Source of the DNA: Extensimonas perlucida
Lineage (GTDB): Bacteria > Pseudomonadota > Gammaproteobacteria > Burkholderiales > Burkholderiaceae_C
NCBI RefSeq assembly: GCF_007655255.1
Contig: NZ_VMYE01000012.1
Coordinates: 1-64,000 of the forward strand
Length of the DNA: 64,000 bases
Direction of reading: 5' to 3'
Shown here: in pieces, positions 17,549 to 27,374 of the stretch
Layout of the letters: the number at the start of each line of letters is the position of its first letter
How positions within the stretch are numbered: the first letter of the stretch is position 1
Notes under the pieces: model-generated
Told to the model about the DNA's origin: nothing
Databases searched by the model: none
Seen by the model: the letters and a program-made list of their open reading frames with translations, nothing else
Program-made: the position numbers and the translations under genes

Positions 17549-18724
17549 TCAGAACCGGTGCACCATCCCCAGCACGAATGCGTTGACCGAATGGTTCGGG
17601 ATGCTGACGTTGGTTTGCGGATTGCCGTAGATCGGCAGAATCGGCGCATTGCCGTTGCTCGTGTGGGTCGCGGTGAAGTAGGCGTTGGTGCGCTTGGAGA
17701 ATGCGTAGTGCGCGCTCAGCACCGTTTGCTTGCTCTTGGTGTCGGTCCAGGTTTCCTTGACTTCGCCGTACTGGGCGCCGAGCCTGAACTGCGGCGTGAT
17801 GGCGTAATTGCCGCCCACGGTCCACATCTTGGAGTCGATCCAGACGTTGTTGGCGGCGCCGCCCTTGTTGCTGGCGGTGCGGCCATCGTCGTTCTTGACT
17901 TCGTCGTAGGCGGCGCTCAGGCGGAATTGGCCCACGTCGTACGAGCCCGAAAGCATCCACCAGTCGATGCTTTTGCCCACGTCGGCGCGCGGATTGGCGG
18001 TGTTGGCGGCGTTGGCCGCGCCCTTGTCCTTGTTGTAGGTGCCCACGACCTTGAACGGCCCGCTGGTGTAGCTCAGCAGCCCGCCGTAGCCCGAGCCGGC
18101 GCTGTTGTTTTGCGGGTCTTCGCCAAACACGTACTGCAGCGCAAAGTTGAAACCGCTGAACACGGGGCTGTCGTAGCGCACCATGTTGCTGTTCCAGTAG
18201 TCGTTGTTGATGCCCTGCGCGGCGGTCAGCGTCACGAGGCCGGTGTTGACGGCATTGTTGGGCAGGCCGTTGGCATTCACCAGTTGGGGCATGGCGGTGG
18301 CGGTGTAGTTGCGGCCCAACATCACGCTGCCATAGCTTTCGCTCTTCATACCCACATAGGCCGCGCGGCGAAACGTCACGTTCGAGACGGCCGGATTGCC
18401 GGACACGGTGGCGCCCGAGCTGTTGGGGGTCGAGCTGTCGCCGGTTTTCAGGCTGACCATGGACTCGAGGCCAAAGAGGGCTGCCATGCCGCCCCCAAGG
18501 TCTTCGCTACCGCGCAGGCCCCACACCGAGGAGTTGCTGGCATCGCTGTTGACTTTGGTCAGGCGGCTGTCCACGTTGGCGCTGCGTGAAAAGCTGGCGA
18601 TGCCAGCGTCCATGACGCCGTAAAAAGTGACGCCAGGGGCTGTCTGGGCCTGTGCGGACAGGGTGCCAGCAGCAAGTATTCCTGCAAGCTTGGCGCCCTG
18701 GGAGATGAAGCGGGTGTATTTCAT
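17549..18724 (-). CDS. Gram-negative general porin (Porin_4 type)
   Basis: A 391-residue trimeric-type outer-membrane porin of the betaproteobacterial 32-kDa porin family, forming a diffusion channel. A signal peptide ends in SAQA, followed by the mature start QTAPGVTFYGVMDAGIASF. The SSVWGLRGSEDLGGGMAALFGLE block and the terminal Phe (MVHRF, needed for barrel assembly) are typical. The ATG at 18724 gives the family N-terminus; a further in-frame start at 18760 adds 12 residues with no support. A terminator-like hairpin lies in its leader. Confidence 0.93.
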   Translation of the reverse strand: MKYTRFISQGAKLAGILAAGTLSAQAQTAPGVTFYGVMDAGIASFSRSANVDSRLTKVNSDASNSSVWGLRGSEDLGGGMAALFGLESMVSLKTGDSSTPNSSGATVSGNPAVSNVTFRRAAYVGMKSESYGSVMLGRNYTATAMPQLVNANGLPNNAVNTGLVTLTAAQGINNDYWNSNMVRYDSPVFSGFNFALQYVFGEDPQNNSAGSGYGGLLSYTSGPFKVVGTYNKDKGAANAANTANPRADVGKSIDWWMLSGSYDVGQFRLSAAYDEVKNDDGRTASNKGGAANNVWIDSKMWTVGGNYAITPQFRLGAQYGEVKETWTDTKSKQTVLSAHYAFSKRTNAYFTATHTSNGNAPILPIYGNPQTNVSIPNHSVNAFVLGMVHRF

Positions 18725-18747
18725 TGTTGCTATTGCTATCGAGCCAT

Positions 18748-18768
18748 AAAAAAGCCGCACATTGCGGC
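18748..18768 (-). promoter_or_regulatory. Terminator-like hairpin in the porin 5' leader
   Basis: On the minus strand GCCGCAATGTGCGGC is followed directly by six T residues, the form of a Rho-independent terminator, and ends 23 bases before the porin ATG. The nearest upstream gene on this strand ends 246 bp earlier, so it is either that gene's terminator or an attenuator of the porin mRNA. Confidence 0.55.
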
Positions 18769-19014
18769 GCGGACGTGCGGGCTCGTGGCTGGTAGCGTTT
18801 CATGACAGATCCGCTTTCCATGTGCTGACGCAGACCGGTATTGGTAAATACCCTTATAAACCACGCACGGGGCGCAATTATCGTTCAAGTAAAAGCGGGT
18901 TTTCTTCCGGTAAAAGACGCAGGCGAAAAAAGCCACTAATGCAAGCGTGGCCTGCGCTTGGTGCTCTCAAAATTGGGGCTGCGAGTGGCCATGCCGGCCA
19001 TTTGCCGCGCGCGG

Positions 19015-19968
19015 CTAGCCTGCCTGCGACCACTCTTGCGCAAGCTCCTCGACCAGCTCCTGCACCGACTGCACCGCGTGCACGCCCGAGACGCTGTGCC
19101 CGGCGCTCCAGATGTCGCGCCAGCGGCGCGGGCCGGCGCTGTGGTTGCCGTGGGCGCTGCCGCCGAACATCTGGTCGGCGGTGCTGGGCGTCACGGTTTC
19201 GTCGAGCCGGGCCGGGTCCAGCCCCATGCGCACGATGGAGTCGATCAGCATGTTCGTGGGCAGGCCGCTGAAGGCGCGCGTGAGCAGCACTTCGTCCAGG
19301 GTGGAAGTGACGAGCATCTGCCGGTAGGCTTCGTCGGCCATGCTCTCGTGTGTGGCGATGAAGCGCGTGCCCATCGAGGCCAGGTCGCAGCCCAGCACCT
19401 GCGCCGCGCGCAGCGCCACGCCGTCGCTGATGCCGCCGGCGAGCACCAGCGGGCCGTCGTATTCGGCACGCAGTGCGCGCACGAAGGCAAAGGGGTTGAG
19501 CCAGCCGGTCTGCCCGCCCGCGCCCGCCGTGAGCAGCACCAGCCCGTCGGCGCCGGCCGCGAGGGCTTTGCGCGCGTGCGCGAGCGTGGCCACGTCGGCC
19601 AGTACCAGGCAGCCGATGCCGTGCAGCGCATCGACCACGGGCGCGGGCGAGCCCACGCTGGTGATGACGACTTCCACGCCGTGGCGCAGCACGCAGGCGA
19701 GGTCTTGGGCGAGCCGCGGCGAGCGCATGATCAGGTTCGGGCAGGGCGGCGCGGCGTCTGGGTGTGCGGCGAGGCGCGTGCGGATTTCAGCCAGCCAGGC
19801 GTCGAGCTCTGCGGGGCTGCGCGCGCTCACCGTGGGAAAGGCGCCGATCACGCCGCTGCGGCACGCCGCGACGACGAGCTCTATGCCCGACACCTGCAGC
19901 ATGGGCGCGGCAATCACGGGCAGGCGCAGACGGCGCGCGATGTGTGCGGGCAGGCGGGAAGAGGGCAT
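19015..19968 (-). CDS. Nitronate monooxygenase-like FMN flavoprotein
   Basis: A 317-residue 2-nitropropane dioxygenase/nitronate monooxygenase-family barrel that uses FMN. Typical blocks are LPVIAAPMLQVSG near the N-terminus, AAGADGLVLLTAGAGG, and GPLVLAGGISDG followed by a MGTRFIAT phosphate-binding segment. Family members oxidise nitronates or act as NAD(P)H:quinone or enoyl reductases, and the substrate cannot be fixed from sequence. The ATG at 19968 is chosen; upstream in-frame sequence lacks similarity. Confidence 0.85.
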   Translation of the reverse strand: MPSSRLPAHIARRLRLPVIAAPMLQVSGIELVVAACRSGVIGAFPTVSARSPAELDAWLAEIRTRLAAHPDAAPPCPNLIMRSPRLAQDLACVLRHGVEVVITSVGSPAPVVDALHGIGCLVLADVATLAHARKALAAGADGLVLLTAGAGGQTGWLNPFAFVRALRAEYDGPLVLAGGISDGVALRAAQVLGCDLASMGTRFIATHESMADEAYRQMLVTSTLDEVLLTRAFSGLPTNMLIDSIVRMGLDPARLDETVTPSTADQMFGGSAHGNHSAGPRRWRDIWSAGHSVSGVHAVQSVQELVEELAQEWSQAG

Positions 19969-20037
19969 GGGGGCGATCCTTTTTGTGTTCGAGGTCGGGC
20001 GGTGAGGGGCTTGGCAGCGCAATCGCAAATATTCAAA

Positions 20038-20085
20038 AATAATAGCTGTTAGCGCTTATTCCATGGGCGATAGAGGCTATTTTGG
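20038..20085 (+). repeat. Dispersed ATAGCTGC repeat, copy 2
   Basis: AATAATAGCTGTTAGCGC is followed, at the standard spacing, by GGGCGATAGAGGCTATTTTG. It lies in the divergent spacer between the flavoprotein gene and the RND operon. Confidence 0.8.
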
Positions 20086-20262
20086 CTTGCAAAACGCAGC
20101 AGCCTTGCGCAAGCAAGGCGCGCACATTGTGCAATGCCCAGGATGCACGCTCGGATAGGCGATAACCGGCAAACGCTTGCAAATTTTTTGCATCTATCAT
20201 CGGCCCGCGCTCTCTGCCTCGGAGGGCGCATCTTTTTTCCGCATCCTCCTTCCTGCCATCCC

Positions 20263-23200
20263 ATGGTCTCGATCGCTCTGCGCCGGCCGTACACCTTCAT
20301 CGTCATGGCGATGCTGATCGTGCTGGCAGCCCCCTTCGTGCTACTGAAGATGGCCACCGACATCTTCCCGGAAATCAACATTCCGGTGATCAGCATCATC
20401 TGGAATTACACCGGCCTCGCACCGAATGAGGTGGGTCAGCGCATCGCCGGTCAGACCGAGCGCGCGCTGACCACGGTGGTCAGCGACATCGAACACATCG
20501 AGTCCCAGTCGCTGTCGGGGGTGTCGGTGATCAAGATGTTTTTCCAGCCCACGGCGAACATCCAGACCGGCATGGCGCAAGCCGCGGCCGCCGTGCAGTC
20601 GCAGTTGCGCCAGCTGCCGCCGGGCATCACGCCGCCGCTCATCATCAAGTATTCGGCTTCGAGCATCCCGGTGATCCAGCTCGCGCTCTCCAGCCCCACG
20701 CTGCCCGAAAACCGTCTGTTCGACGCCACCGTGAACCAGCTGCGCCCGCAGCTCGTGACGATTCCGGGCACGGCGATTCCTTATCCCTACGGCGGCAAGA
20801 CGCGGCTGATTTCGGTCGATCTGGACATCCCGGCGCTGCAGGCGCGCGGCCTGGCGCCCAGCGACGTCGTCAACGCCGTGAATTCGCAGAATTTGATCCT
20901 GCCCTCGGGCACGGCCAAGATTGGCGCGACCGAATACAACGTGGCGATGAACAGCTCGCCCGGCGTGATCGAGGGGCTCAACGATCTGCCCGTGCGCACC
21001 ATCAACGGCGCCACGACCTACCTGCGCGACGTGGCGCAGGTGCGTGACGGCTTCTCGCCGCAGACCAACATCGTGCGCCAGGACGGCGTGCGCGGCGTGC
21101 TGCTGTCGATTCTGAAAAACGGCGGCGCCTCGACCATAGACATCGTGAACAACCTGCGCGCCATGCTGCCCCTGGCCGTGCAGACCATGCCGACCGACAT
21201 CAAGGTGACGCCGCTGTTCGATCAGTCGGTGTTCGTGAAGGCCGCCGTCAAGGGCGTGGTGTTCGAGGCGCTGCTCGCGGCGGCGCTCACCGCGGCCATG
21301 GTGCTGGTATTTCTGGGCAACTGGCGCAGCACGCTGATCATCGCGCTGACGATCCCGCTGTCCATCCTCGCGTCGATCCTGCTGCTCTACGTGCTCGGTG
21401 AGACGCTCAACCTCATGACGCTGGGCGGGCTCGCGCTCTCGGTGGGCATTTTGGTGGACCAGGCCATCGTCACCATCGAAAACATCGAGCGCCACGTGGG
21501 GCTGGGCAAGTCCCTGCATGACGCGATCATGGACGGCGCGGGCGAGATCGGCTCGGCGGCGCTGGTGTCCACGCTGTGCATCTGCATCGTGTTCGTGCCC
21601 TTGTTTTTCCTCTCGGGCGTGGCGCGCTATCTGTTCACGCCCATGGCCGAGGCCGTGGTGTTTGCCATGCTCGCCTCGTACCTGCTCTCGCGCACCCTGG
21701 TGCCCACGCTGGTCATGTTGATGATGAAGGGCCACGCGGGGCACACGCCGCACGGTGACGCGGCGGCCGGCGCAGGCCCGCGCGCGAGCCTGCTGCAGCG
21801 CGTGTACCGCGCGTTCGACAGCCGCTTCGAGCACGTGCGCCGCGCGTATGCGCTCGTGCTCTCGTCGGTGCTCTCGCACCGCGGGCGCTTCATTGCGCTG
21901 TTTCTGGGCTTTTGCGTGCTTTCGTGTGCGCTGTTTCCGGTGCTCGGGCGTGACTTCTTCCCCAGCGTGGACGCGGGGCAGATCCGCCTGCACATGCGCG
22001 CGCCCACCGGCACACGCATCGAGGAGACGGCGCGCCTGGCCGACGCGGTCGAGGCCGAAATCCGCCGCATGATCCCGCCCGCCGAGCTCGAAACCATCCT
22101 CGACAACCTGGGCGTGCCCAACAGCGGCATCAACCTGTCGTACAGCAATTCGGGCGTGATCGGCACCATAGACGCCGAGCTGCTCATGGCGCTGCGCGAG
22201 GGCCACCGGCCCACGCAGGAATACGTCACGCTGCTGCGCGCCGAGTTGCCCAAGCGCTTTCCGGGCGTGGAGTTTTTCTTTCAGCCCGCGGACATCGTCA
22301 CGCAGATTCTGAACTTCGGCCTGCCTGCAGCCATCGACATTCAGTTCAGCGGCAACGACATGGAAGGCAACGCGCAGCTGGCGGCCGGCTTGGTCAAGGA
22401 GATTCGCAAAATCCCCGGCGCGGTCGATGCCCATGTGCACCAGCGCCTCGATGCGCCCGCGCTCAGGCTGCAGATGGACCGCTCGCGCCTGCAGCAGGTG
22501 GGTTTGACGGCGGCGAACGTGGGGCAGAACGTGCTGATCGCGCTCTCGGGCAGCTCGCAGACTGCGCCCGCCTTCTGGCTCAACCCAAAAAACGGCGTGG
22601 TCTATAACCTCGCCGTGCAGGCGCCGCAGTACCAGATCGGTTCGCTCGACGCGCTGCTCAACGTGCCCGTGAACACCGGTGGCGGTGCGCCGCAGCTGCT
22701 CGGCAACCTCGTCGATGTGCGGCCCGCGCGCCAGCCCGCGGTGGTGTCGCACTACAACATTGCGCCCGTGATCGACGTGTTCGTGAGCGTGCAGGGCACC
22801 GACCTGGCCAGCGTGGCCGCGCAGGTGCAAAAACGCGTCGATGCCGTGCGGCCCAAGCTCGCGCGCGGCAACCAAGTGCAAACGCGCGGTCAGGTGCAGA
22901 CCATGCAGTCCTCGTTCCTGGGCCTGGGCGTGGGGCTCGCGATGGCGATCGTGCTCGTGTATCTGCTCATCGTCGTGACCTTCCAGGCCTGGCTGGACGC
23001 GGCCATCATCATCACCGCGCTGCCCGCGGCGCTCGCGGGCATCGCGTGGATGCTGTTCCTCACCGGCACCACGCTCAGCGTGCCAGCGCTCACGGGCGCC
23101 ATCATGACCATGGGCGTGGCCACGGCCAACAGTATCTTGCTCGTGTCGTTCGCACGCGACCGGCTGCTCGCGGGCATACCGCCCTTGTCGGCGGCGCTCG

Positions 23201-23472
23201 AAGCTGGCGCCACGCGCATCCGGCCCGTGCTCATGACGGCGCTGGCCATGATCATCGGCATGATCCCCATGGCGTTGGGCCTGGGCGAAGGCGCCGAGCA
23301 GAACGCGCCGCTCGGGCGCGCCGTGATCGGCGGCCTGCTGCTCGCCACCGTGTCCACCCTGTTTTTCGTGCCTGCGGTGTTCGCCGCCGTGCACAGCTGG
23401 CGTGCCCGGCGCGCCGAACGTGCCCAAGGCCACGGCAGGGGCCCCGCAGCGCCGCCGCCCGCTACCGCATAA
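20263..23472 (+). CDS. RND-family efflux pump inner-membrane transporter
   Basis: A 1069-residue resistance-nodulation-division proton antiporter, the energy-coupling part of a tripartite pump. It starts MVSIALRRPYTFIVMAMLIV with a first helix and then the DIFPEINIPVISI segment. Two repeats of helices and periplasmic porter domains follow, with GGLALSVGILVDQAIVTIEN in helix 4 and FARDRLLAGIPPLSAALEAG in the second half. The charged residue in LVDQAIV is a conserved proton-relay position. The ATG at 20263 marks the family N-terminus. Sequence suggests an AcrB/MdtC-like clade; substrates are unknown. It is first in an operon with the adaptor and outer-membrane factor. Confidence 0.93.
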   Translation: MVSIALRRPYTFIVMAMLIVLAAPFVLLKMATDIFPEINIPVISIIWNYTGLAPNEVGQRIAGQTERALTTVVSDIEHIESQSLSGVSVIKMFFQPTANIQTGMAQAAAAVQSQLRQLPPGITPPLIIKYSASSIPVIQLALSSPTLPENRLFDATVNQLRPQLVTIPGTAIPYPYGGKTRLISVDLDIPALQARGLAPSDVVNAVNSQNLILPSGTAKIGATEYNVAMNSSPGVIEGLNDLPVRTINGATTYLRDVAQVRDGFSPQTNIVRQDGVRGVLLSILKNGGASTIDIVNNLRAMLPLAVQTMPTDIKVTPLFDQSVFVKAAVKGVVFEALLAAALTAAMVLVFLGNWRSTLIIALTIPLSILASILLLYVLGETLNLMTLGGLALSVGILVDQAIVTIENIERHVGLGKSLHDAIMDGAGEIGSAALVSTLCICIVFVPLFFLSGVARYLFTPMAEAVVFAMLASYLLSRTLVPTLVMLMMKGHAGHTPHGDAAAGAGPRASLLQRVYRAFDSRFEHVRRAYALVLSSVLSHRGRFIALFLGFCVLSCALFPVLGRDFFPSVDAGQIRLHMRAPTGTRIEETARLADAVEAEIRRMIPPAELETILDNLGVPNSGINLSYSNSGVIGTIDAELLMALREGHRPTQEYVTLLRAELPKRFPGVEFFFQPADIVTQILNFGLPAAIDIQFSGNDMEGNAQLAAGLVKEIRKIPGAVDAHVHQRLDAPALRLQMDRSRLQQVGLTAANVGQNVLIALSGSSQTAPAFWLNPKNGVVYNLAVQAPQYQIGSLDALLNVPVNTGGGAPQLLGNLVDVRPARQPAVVSHYNIAPVIDVFVSVQGTDLASVAAQVQKRVDAVRPKLARGNQVQTRGQVQTMQSSFLGLGVGLAMAIVLVYLLIVVTFQAWLDAAIIITALPAALAGIAWMLFLTGTTLSVPALTGAIMTMGVATANSILLVSFARDRLLAGIPPLSAALEAGATRIRPVLMTALAMIIGMIPMALGLGEGAEQNAPLGRAVIGGLLLATVSTLFFVPAVFAAVHSWRARRAERAQGHGRGPAAPPPATA

Positions 23473-23484
23473 GAAAGCTGAACC

Positions 23485-24732
23485 ATGACCGAACAACGCC
23501 ACGCGGCAATGGCCATCCACCCGCTCGAAACCGATGGCACAGGCCACCACGATCTGCTCAAGCGCCAGCAGATGGTGCGGCGCACGCGCGCCATCCTCGT
23601 GGTCGTCGCCTTGCTGCTGCTGATCGGCGCGGCGCGCACGCTCTACCAGCGCCACGCCAACGCCAGCGCGCTCGAAAAAGTCGCAGCCGAGCAATCCACG
23701 CAGTACGTGCTGACCACCACGCCCACCTTGCCGCAAAAAGGCCAGACGCTGACGCTGCCAGGCACTTTGCAAGGCTATGTGCAGGCGTCGATCGCCGCGC
23801 GCGTGAGCGGCTACCTCAAGCGCTGGACGCACGACATCGGCAGCCGCGTCAAGCAAGGCGAGCTGCTCGCCGAAATCGAAACGCCCGAAATCGACCAGCA
23901 GCTCGCGCAGGCCATCGCCGCGCGCGAGCAGGCCGCCGCGAGCCTCGCGCTCGCGCGCAGCACCGCGCAGCGCTGGGAGGCCTTGCGCCAAAAAGACGTG
24001 GTCGCGCAGCAAGACCTCGAAGAGCGCCGCAACGCCGTCGCCACGGCCACGGCCAACCTCGCAGCCGCCGAGGCCAACGTGCAGCGCCTGCGCCAGATGG
24101 AGGGCTTCAAGCGCGTGCTTGCGCCGTTTGCCGGCGTGGTCACGCGGCGCAACGTCGATGTAGGCGATTTGATCGACGCTGGTGCCGGGCGCGTGCTCTT
24201 CACCATGGCGCAGACCGACCCGCTGCGCATCTACGTCAACGTGCCGCAGTCCTACGCCAGCCGCATCCAGCCGGGCCAGCCCGTCATCGTCACGCAGGCC
24301 GAGCTGCAGGGCCAAAAGTTCGAGGGCAAGGTCGCGCGCACGGCAGGCGCGATCGACATTGCGACGCGCCAGATGCAGGTTGAAATCGCCTTGCCCAACC
24401 CCGACGGCAGCCTGCTGCCCGGCGCCTACGTGCAGGTCGAAGTGCCGCTGCCGCCGAGCAAGATGCTCAGCGTGCCCGAAAACGCGCTGCTGTTTCGCGC
24501 CGAAGGCACGCGCGTGGCCATCGTCGATGCGCAGGGCAAGGTGCACCTGCAACCCGTCACGCTGGGGCGCAACTATGGCGGCAGCATCGAGGTACTGAGC
24601 GGCCTGCAAGGGAATGAACAGCTCGTGCTCAACCCGTCGGACGCGCTCGCCGAGGGCGACACCGTGACCATCGCGCCGCCCAAGGCCGCCGCACCCGAAG
24701 GCGCCAAGCCTGGCAAGAAGGAGCCGGCATGA
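23485..24732 (+). CDS. RND efflux periplasmic adaptor (membrane fusion protein)
   Basis: A 415-residue MFP with one N-terminal membrane helix (ILVVVALLLLIGAARTLY) and a periplasmic body. The body has a lipoyl half-motif (SIAARVSGYLKRWTHDIGSR), an alpha-hairpin coiled coil rich in Ala/Arg/Gln, and a beta-barrel with VLAPFAGVVTRRNVDVGDLI. It bridges the RND protein and the outer-membrane channel. It starts 12 bp after the RND stop, and its own stop overlaps the next start in ATGA. Confidence 0.93.
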   Translation: MTEQRHAAMAIHPLETDGTGHHDLLKRQQMVRRTRAILVVVALLLLIGAARTLYQRHANASALEKVAAEQSTQYVLTTTPTLPQKGQTLTLPGTLQGYVQASIAARVSGYLKRWTHDIGSRVKQGELLAEIETPEIDQQLAQAIAAREQAAASLALARSTAQRWEALRQKDVVAQQDLEERRNAVATATANLAAAEANVQRLRQMEGFKRVLAPFAGVVTRRNVDVGDLIDAGAGRVLFTMAQTDPLRIYVNVPQSYASRIQPGQPVIVTQAELQGQKFEGKVARTAGAIDIATRQMQVEIALPNPDGSLLPGAYVQVEVPLPPSKMLSVPENALLFRAEGTRVAIVDAQGKVHLQPVTLGRNYGGSIEVLSGLQGNEQLVLNPSDALAEGDTVTIAPPKAAAPEGAKPGKKEPA

Positions 24733-26279
24733 GGGGCGCGCAAACGCGGCCCGGCACCATACGCGCGGGGCGTCTGCGCAGTTTGCGTGGCCTGCGCTTT
24801 GGTGCGCTCGCCTGCGCTTGCGCCTTGCTGGCGGCCTGCGCCGTGGGGCCCGACTACCGCAAACCCGACGTCACCGTGCCCGTAAGCTGGAAGGTCGAAG
24901 CACCCTGGCGCGAGGCGCAGCCCGGCGATGCGCTCGACAAAGGCCCGTGGTGGCAGCGCTTTGGCGACACCGAGCTGGATGCGCTCGAAGACCAGGCGCT
25001 CGCGAGCAACCCCACGCTCGCGCTGGCGGCGGCGCGGCTCGCGCAGGCGCGTGCACTCGTGGGCGCAAGCTCGGCAGCGCTTTACCCCCAGGTGGGCCTC
25101 ACGGCACGCGACGCGCGCCAGCGCATCTCGGCCAACCGGCCCTTGACCAATTACAACAACCCCAATTACGCCACCACGCAAAACGACTACCTGCTGCAGT
25201 TCAACGCGAGCTACGAGGCCGACCTGTTCGGCCGCGTGCAGCGCGCCGTCGAAGGCGCGCAGGCCGCGGCGCAGCAGTCCGAGGCCGATTTGCGCAATAC
25301 GCGCCTGCTGCTCACGGCCGACTTGGCGAGCAACTATTTCAACCTGCGTGCGACCGACATCGAGCTCGACGTGGTGCAGCGCTCGATCGACTGGCAGCGC
25401 CGCGCGCTCGACTTCGTCACCGCGCGCCACGACCTCGGCGCCGTTCCCGGCATCGACGTGGCGCAGCAGCGCGCGCTGCTCGAGGGCACGCTCGCGCAGG
25501 TCGATCTGCTGAAAAAGCAACGCGCGCAATACGAGCACGCCATCGCCGCGCTGATCGGCCAGCCCGCGCCCAACTTCACCATCGGTGCGGCAGTGCAGCC
25601 CATCACGCCACCCGCCGTGCCGCTCGGTCTGCCTTCGGACGTGCTCGAGCGCCGCCCCGACGTCGCCGCGGCCGAGCGCGCCATGGCCGCGGCGAACGCG
25701 CAGATCGGCGTGGCCAAGGCGGCGTTTTTCCCCAGCGTCACGCTGGGCGCGGCGTTGGGTGTGGACAGCAGCAACCGCAGTTCCGTGCTGTTCGACGCAC
25801 CGAGCATGCTGTGGTCGCTGGGCGTGACGGCCGTGCAGACCGTGTTCGACGGCGGGCGCATCCGTGCGAACGTCGATTTCGCGCAGGCCGGGTATGAGGG
25901 CACCGTCGCGAGCTACCGGCGCGTGGTACTTGCCGCGATGCAGGAGGTCGAAGACGGCATCACCGGCCTCGCGGCGCTCGAGCGCGCGAGCGTCAAGGCG
26001 CAAAGCGCCGTCGATGCCGCGCGCCAGGTGCGCACCATGGCCGCCTACCGCTACGAGGGCGGCGCCAGCACCTTCCTCGACGTCATCACGGCCCAGCAAT
26101 CGCTGCTCGCCGCCGAGCGCCAGCTCGCCCAGGTGCAAGGCCAGCGCCTGCAAACGGCGGTGTTCCTGGTCAAGGCGCTGGGCGGCGACTGGTGCGCACC
26201 GCAAGCGCAGGGCGCGCAGGCGGCTTGCGTGTCCGCTGCCGTGGCCACTCGGCCAGGCAAAACAAACGCCACGCCATAA
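24729..26279 (+). CDS. Outer-membrane efflux lipoprotein (NodT/OprM family)
   Basis: A 516-residue TolC-like channel with a long Arg-rich N-terminus and a lipobox LLAAC at about residue 37, followed by the family start AVGPDYRKPDV. Two outer-membrane efflux repeats include NYFNLRATDIELDVVQRS and SDVLERRPDVAAAERAM. It overlaps the adaptor gene by 4 bases and completes the RND tripartite pump. Confidence 0.92.
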   Translation: MRGAQTRPGTIRAGRLRSLRGLRFGALACACALLAACAVGPDYRKPDVTVPVSWKVEAPWREAQPGDALDKGPWWQRFGDTELDALEDQALASNPTLALAAARLAQARALVGASSAALYPQVGLTARDARQRISANRPLTNYNNPNYATTQNDYLLQFNASYEADLFGRVQRAVEGAQAAAQQSEADLRNTRLLLTADLASNYFNLRATDIELDVVQRSIDWQRRALDFVTARHDLGAVPGIDVAQQRALLEGTLAQVDLLKKQRAQYEHAIAALIGQPAPNFTIGAAVQPITPPAVPLGLPSDVLERRPDVAAAERAMAAANAQIGVAKAAFFPSVTLGAALGVDSSNRSSVLFDAPSMLWSLGVTAVQTVFDGGRIRANVDFAQAGYEGTVASYRRVVLAAMQEVEDGITGLAALERASVKAQSAVDAARQVRTMAAYRYEGGASTFLDVITAQQSLLAAERQLAQVQGQRLQTAVFLVKALGGDWCAPQAQGAQAACVSAAVATRPGKTNATP

Positions 26280-26280
26280 T

Positions 26281-26340
26281 TACAAAAACGATAGCTGCTT
26301 GCGCAGACTCGTAGAACGCAAGTGGCCTATTTGGCCTATA
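26281..26340 (+). repeat. Dispersed ATAGCTGC repeat, copy 3
   Basis: CGATAGCTGCTTGCGC is followed at the standard spacing by ACGCAAGTGGCCTATTTGGC. It fills the 56-bp space between the stops of the outer-membrane factor gene and the convergent hydrolase. Confidence 0.8.
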
Positions 26341-27256
26341 AAACGAATTGCTCGATCAAGCGCGCCACGGCCTCGGGCTGGTCGTGGTGCAGCATGTGGC
26401 CCGCATCCGGCACCACCATGCGGCGGCAGTCGCGCACATGGCGCAGGCGCGCGTGGAATTCCTCCAGCGTGTAGGTGTCGCCCGACCACTTGTGCAATCC
26501 GTTGTCGCTTGCCTCGACGACCAAGGTGGGCGCGCTGATGGCGGCATAAAGCGCCAGCACCTCCTCCACGCGCGAGCGGTAGGCGCCCACAACCTTGTGC
26601 GCCGGGTCGCCCAGGATGCGCCAGCGCCCGTCCTCGCCCGGCTGCGCCCAGTGGCGCGCGAGCCATCCGGCCTTGTCGGAGGAGAGGCGCGGATTGGTCT
26701 TGCTCAGGCGCTGCGCTACGCCCTCGGGCCCGTCGTAGCTTTGCAACGCCATCTTGCCCTGGTGCAGCAGCTTGACCTCGTCCATCCACGTTGCATAGTG
26801 GGCCGGCGCCGTGCGCGGGTCGGTGGCGGGCATGCCGAAGCCTTCGAGGTCGATCAGGCGTCGGATGCGCCCCGGGCGCGCACCCGCGTAGTGCATGGCC
26901 ACATTGCCGCCCATGCTGTGCCCAACCAGGTCCACGGGCCGATCACCCGCGAAATGGTCGAGCAGAAAGTCCAGATCGGCCAGGTAATCGACGAACAGAT
27001 AGTGGTCGCAGGGCGCAGGCGGCTTGCTCAGGCCAAAGCCCCGCCAGTCGGGCGCGATGATGGTGCGCGCGCGGAAAAAGTCCTGCGCCAACGCATCGAC
27101 CACGAACTGGTACGAAGCCGCCACGTCCATCCAGCCGTGCAGCAGCACGAGCGGCGGCGCTTGAGCATCAGCGTCCTCGCCCCACAGGCGCACGTGGTAG
27201 TCGAGGGTACGAACGCGCACGAATGCGCTGCGGGAGGGGCGGGTGGCTTGGTACAT
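26336..27256 (-). CDS. Alpha/beta-fold hydrolase
   Basis: A 306-residue alpha/beta hydrolase. The oxyanion HGWMD block is at residues 40-44, the nucleophile Ser114 is in VGHSMGG, and the catalytic His is in DAGHMLHHDQPE near the C-terminus. There is no signal peptide, so it is cytoplasmic. The family includes esterases, epoxide hydrolases and lipases, and the substrate cannot be predicted. The ATG at 27256 is chosen for MYQATRPSR; the frame is open to 27316. Confidence 0.87.
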   Translation of the reverse strand: MYQATRPSRSAFVRVRTLDYHVRLWGEDADAQAPPLVLLHGWMDVAASYQFVVDALAQDFFRARTIIAPDWRGFGLSKPPAPCDHYLFVDYLADLDFLLDHFAGDRPVDLVGHSMGGNVAMHYAGARPGRIRRLIDLEGFGMPATDPRTAPAHYATWMDEVKLLHQGKMALQSYDGPEGVAQRLSKTNPRLSSDKAGWLARHWAQPGEDGRWRILGDPAHKVVGAYRSRVEEVLALYAAISAPTLVVEASDNGLHKWSGDTYTLEEFHARLRHVRDCRRMVVPDAGHMLHHDQPEAVARLIEQFVL

Positions 27257-27374
27257 GGGGGGATTATTTCGGATCGCTGCACTGGCAGCTGTCAAACAGG
27301 AAACAGCGCGGGGCATCCTTGGCGTGGGGCGTTCCTTACACTTGTCGCTCCTTTCGTTTCCTCAGTCTTTCCCC

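Noticed and set aside
20341-24609. A 1422-codon open frame antisense to the RND operon
   Set aside because: Same artefact of high GC at third codon positions; it spans two genes and their junction and shows no family motif.
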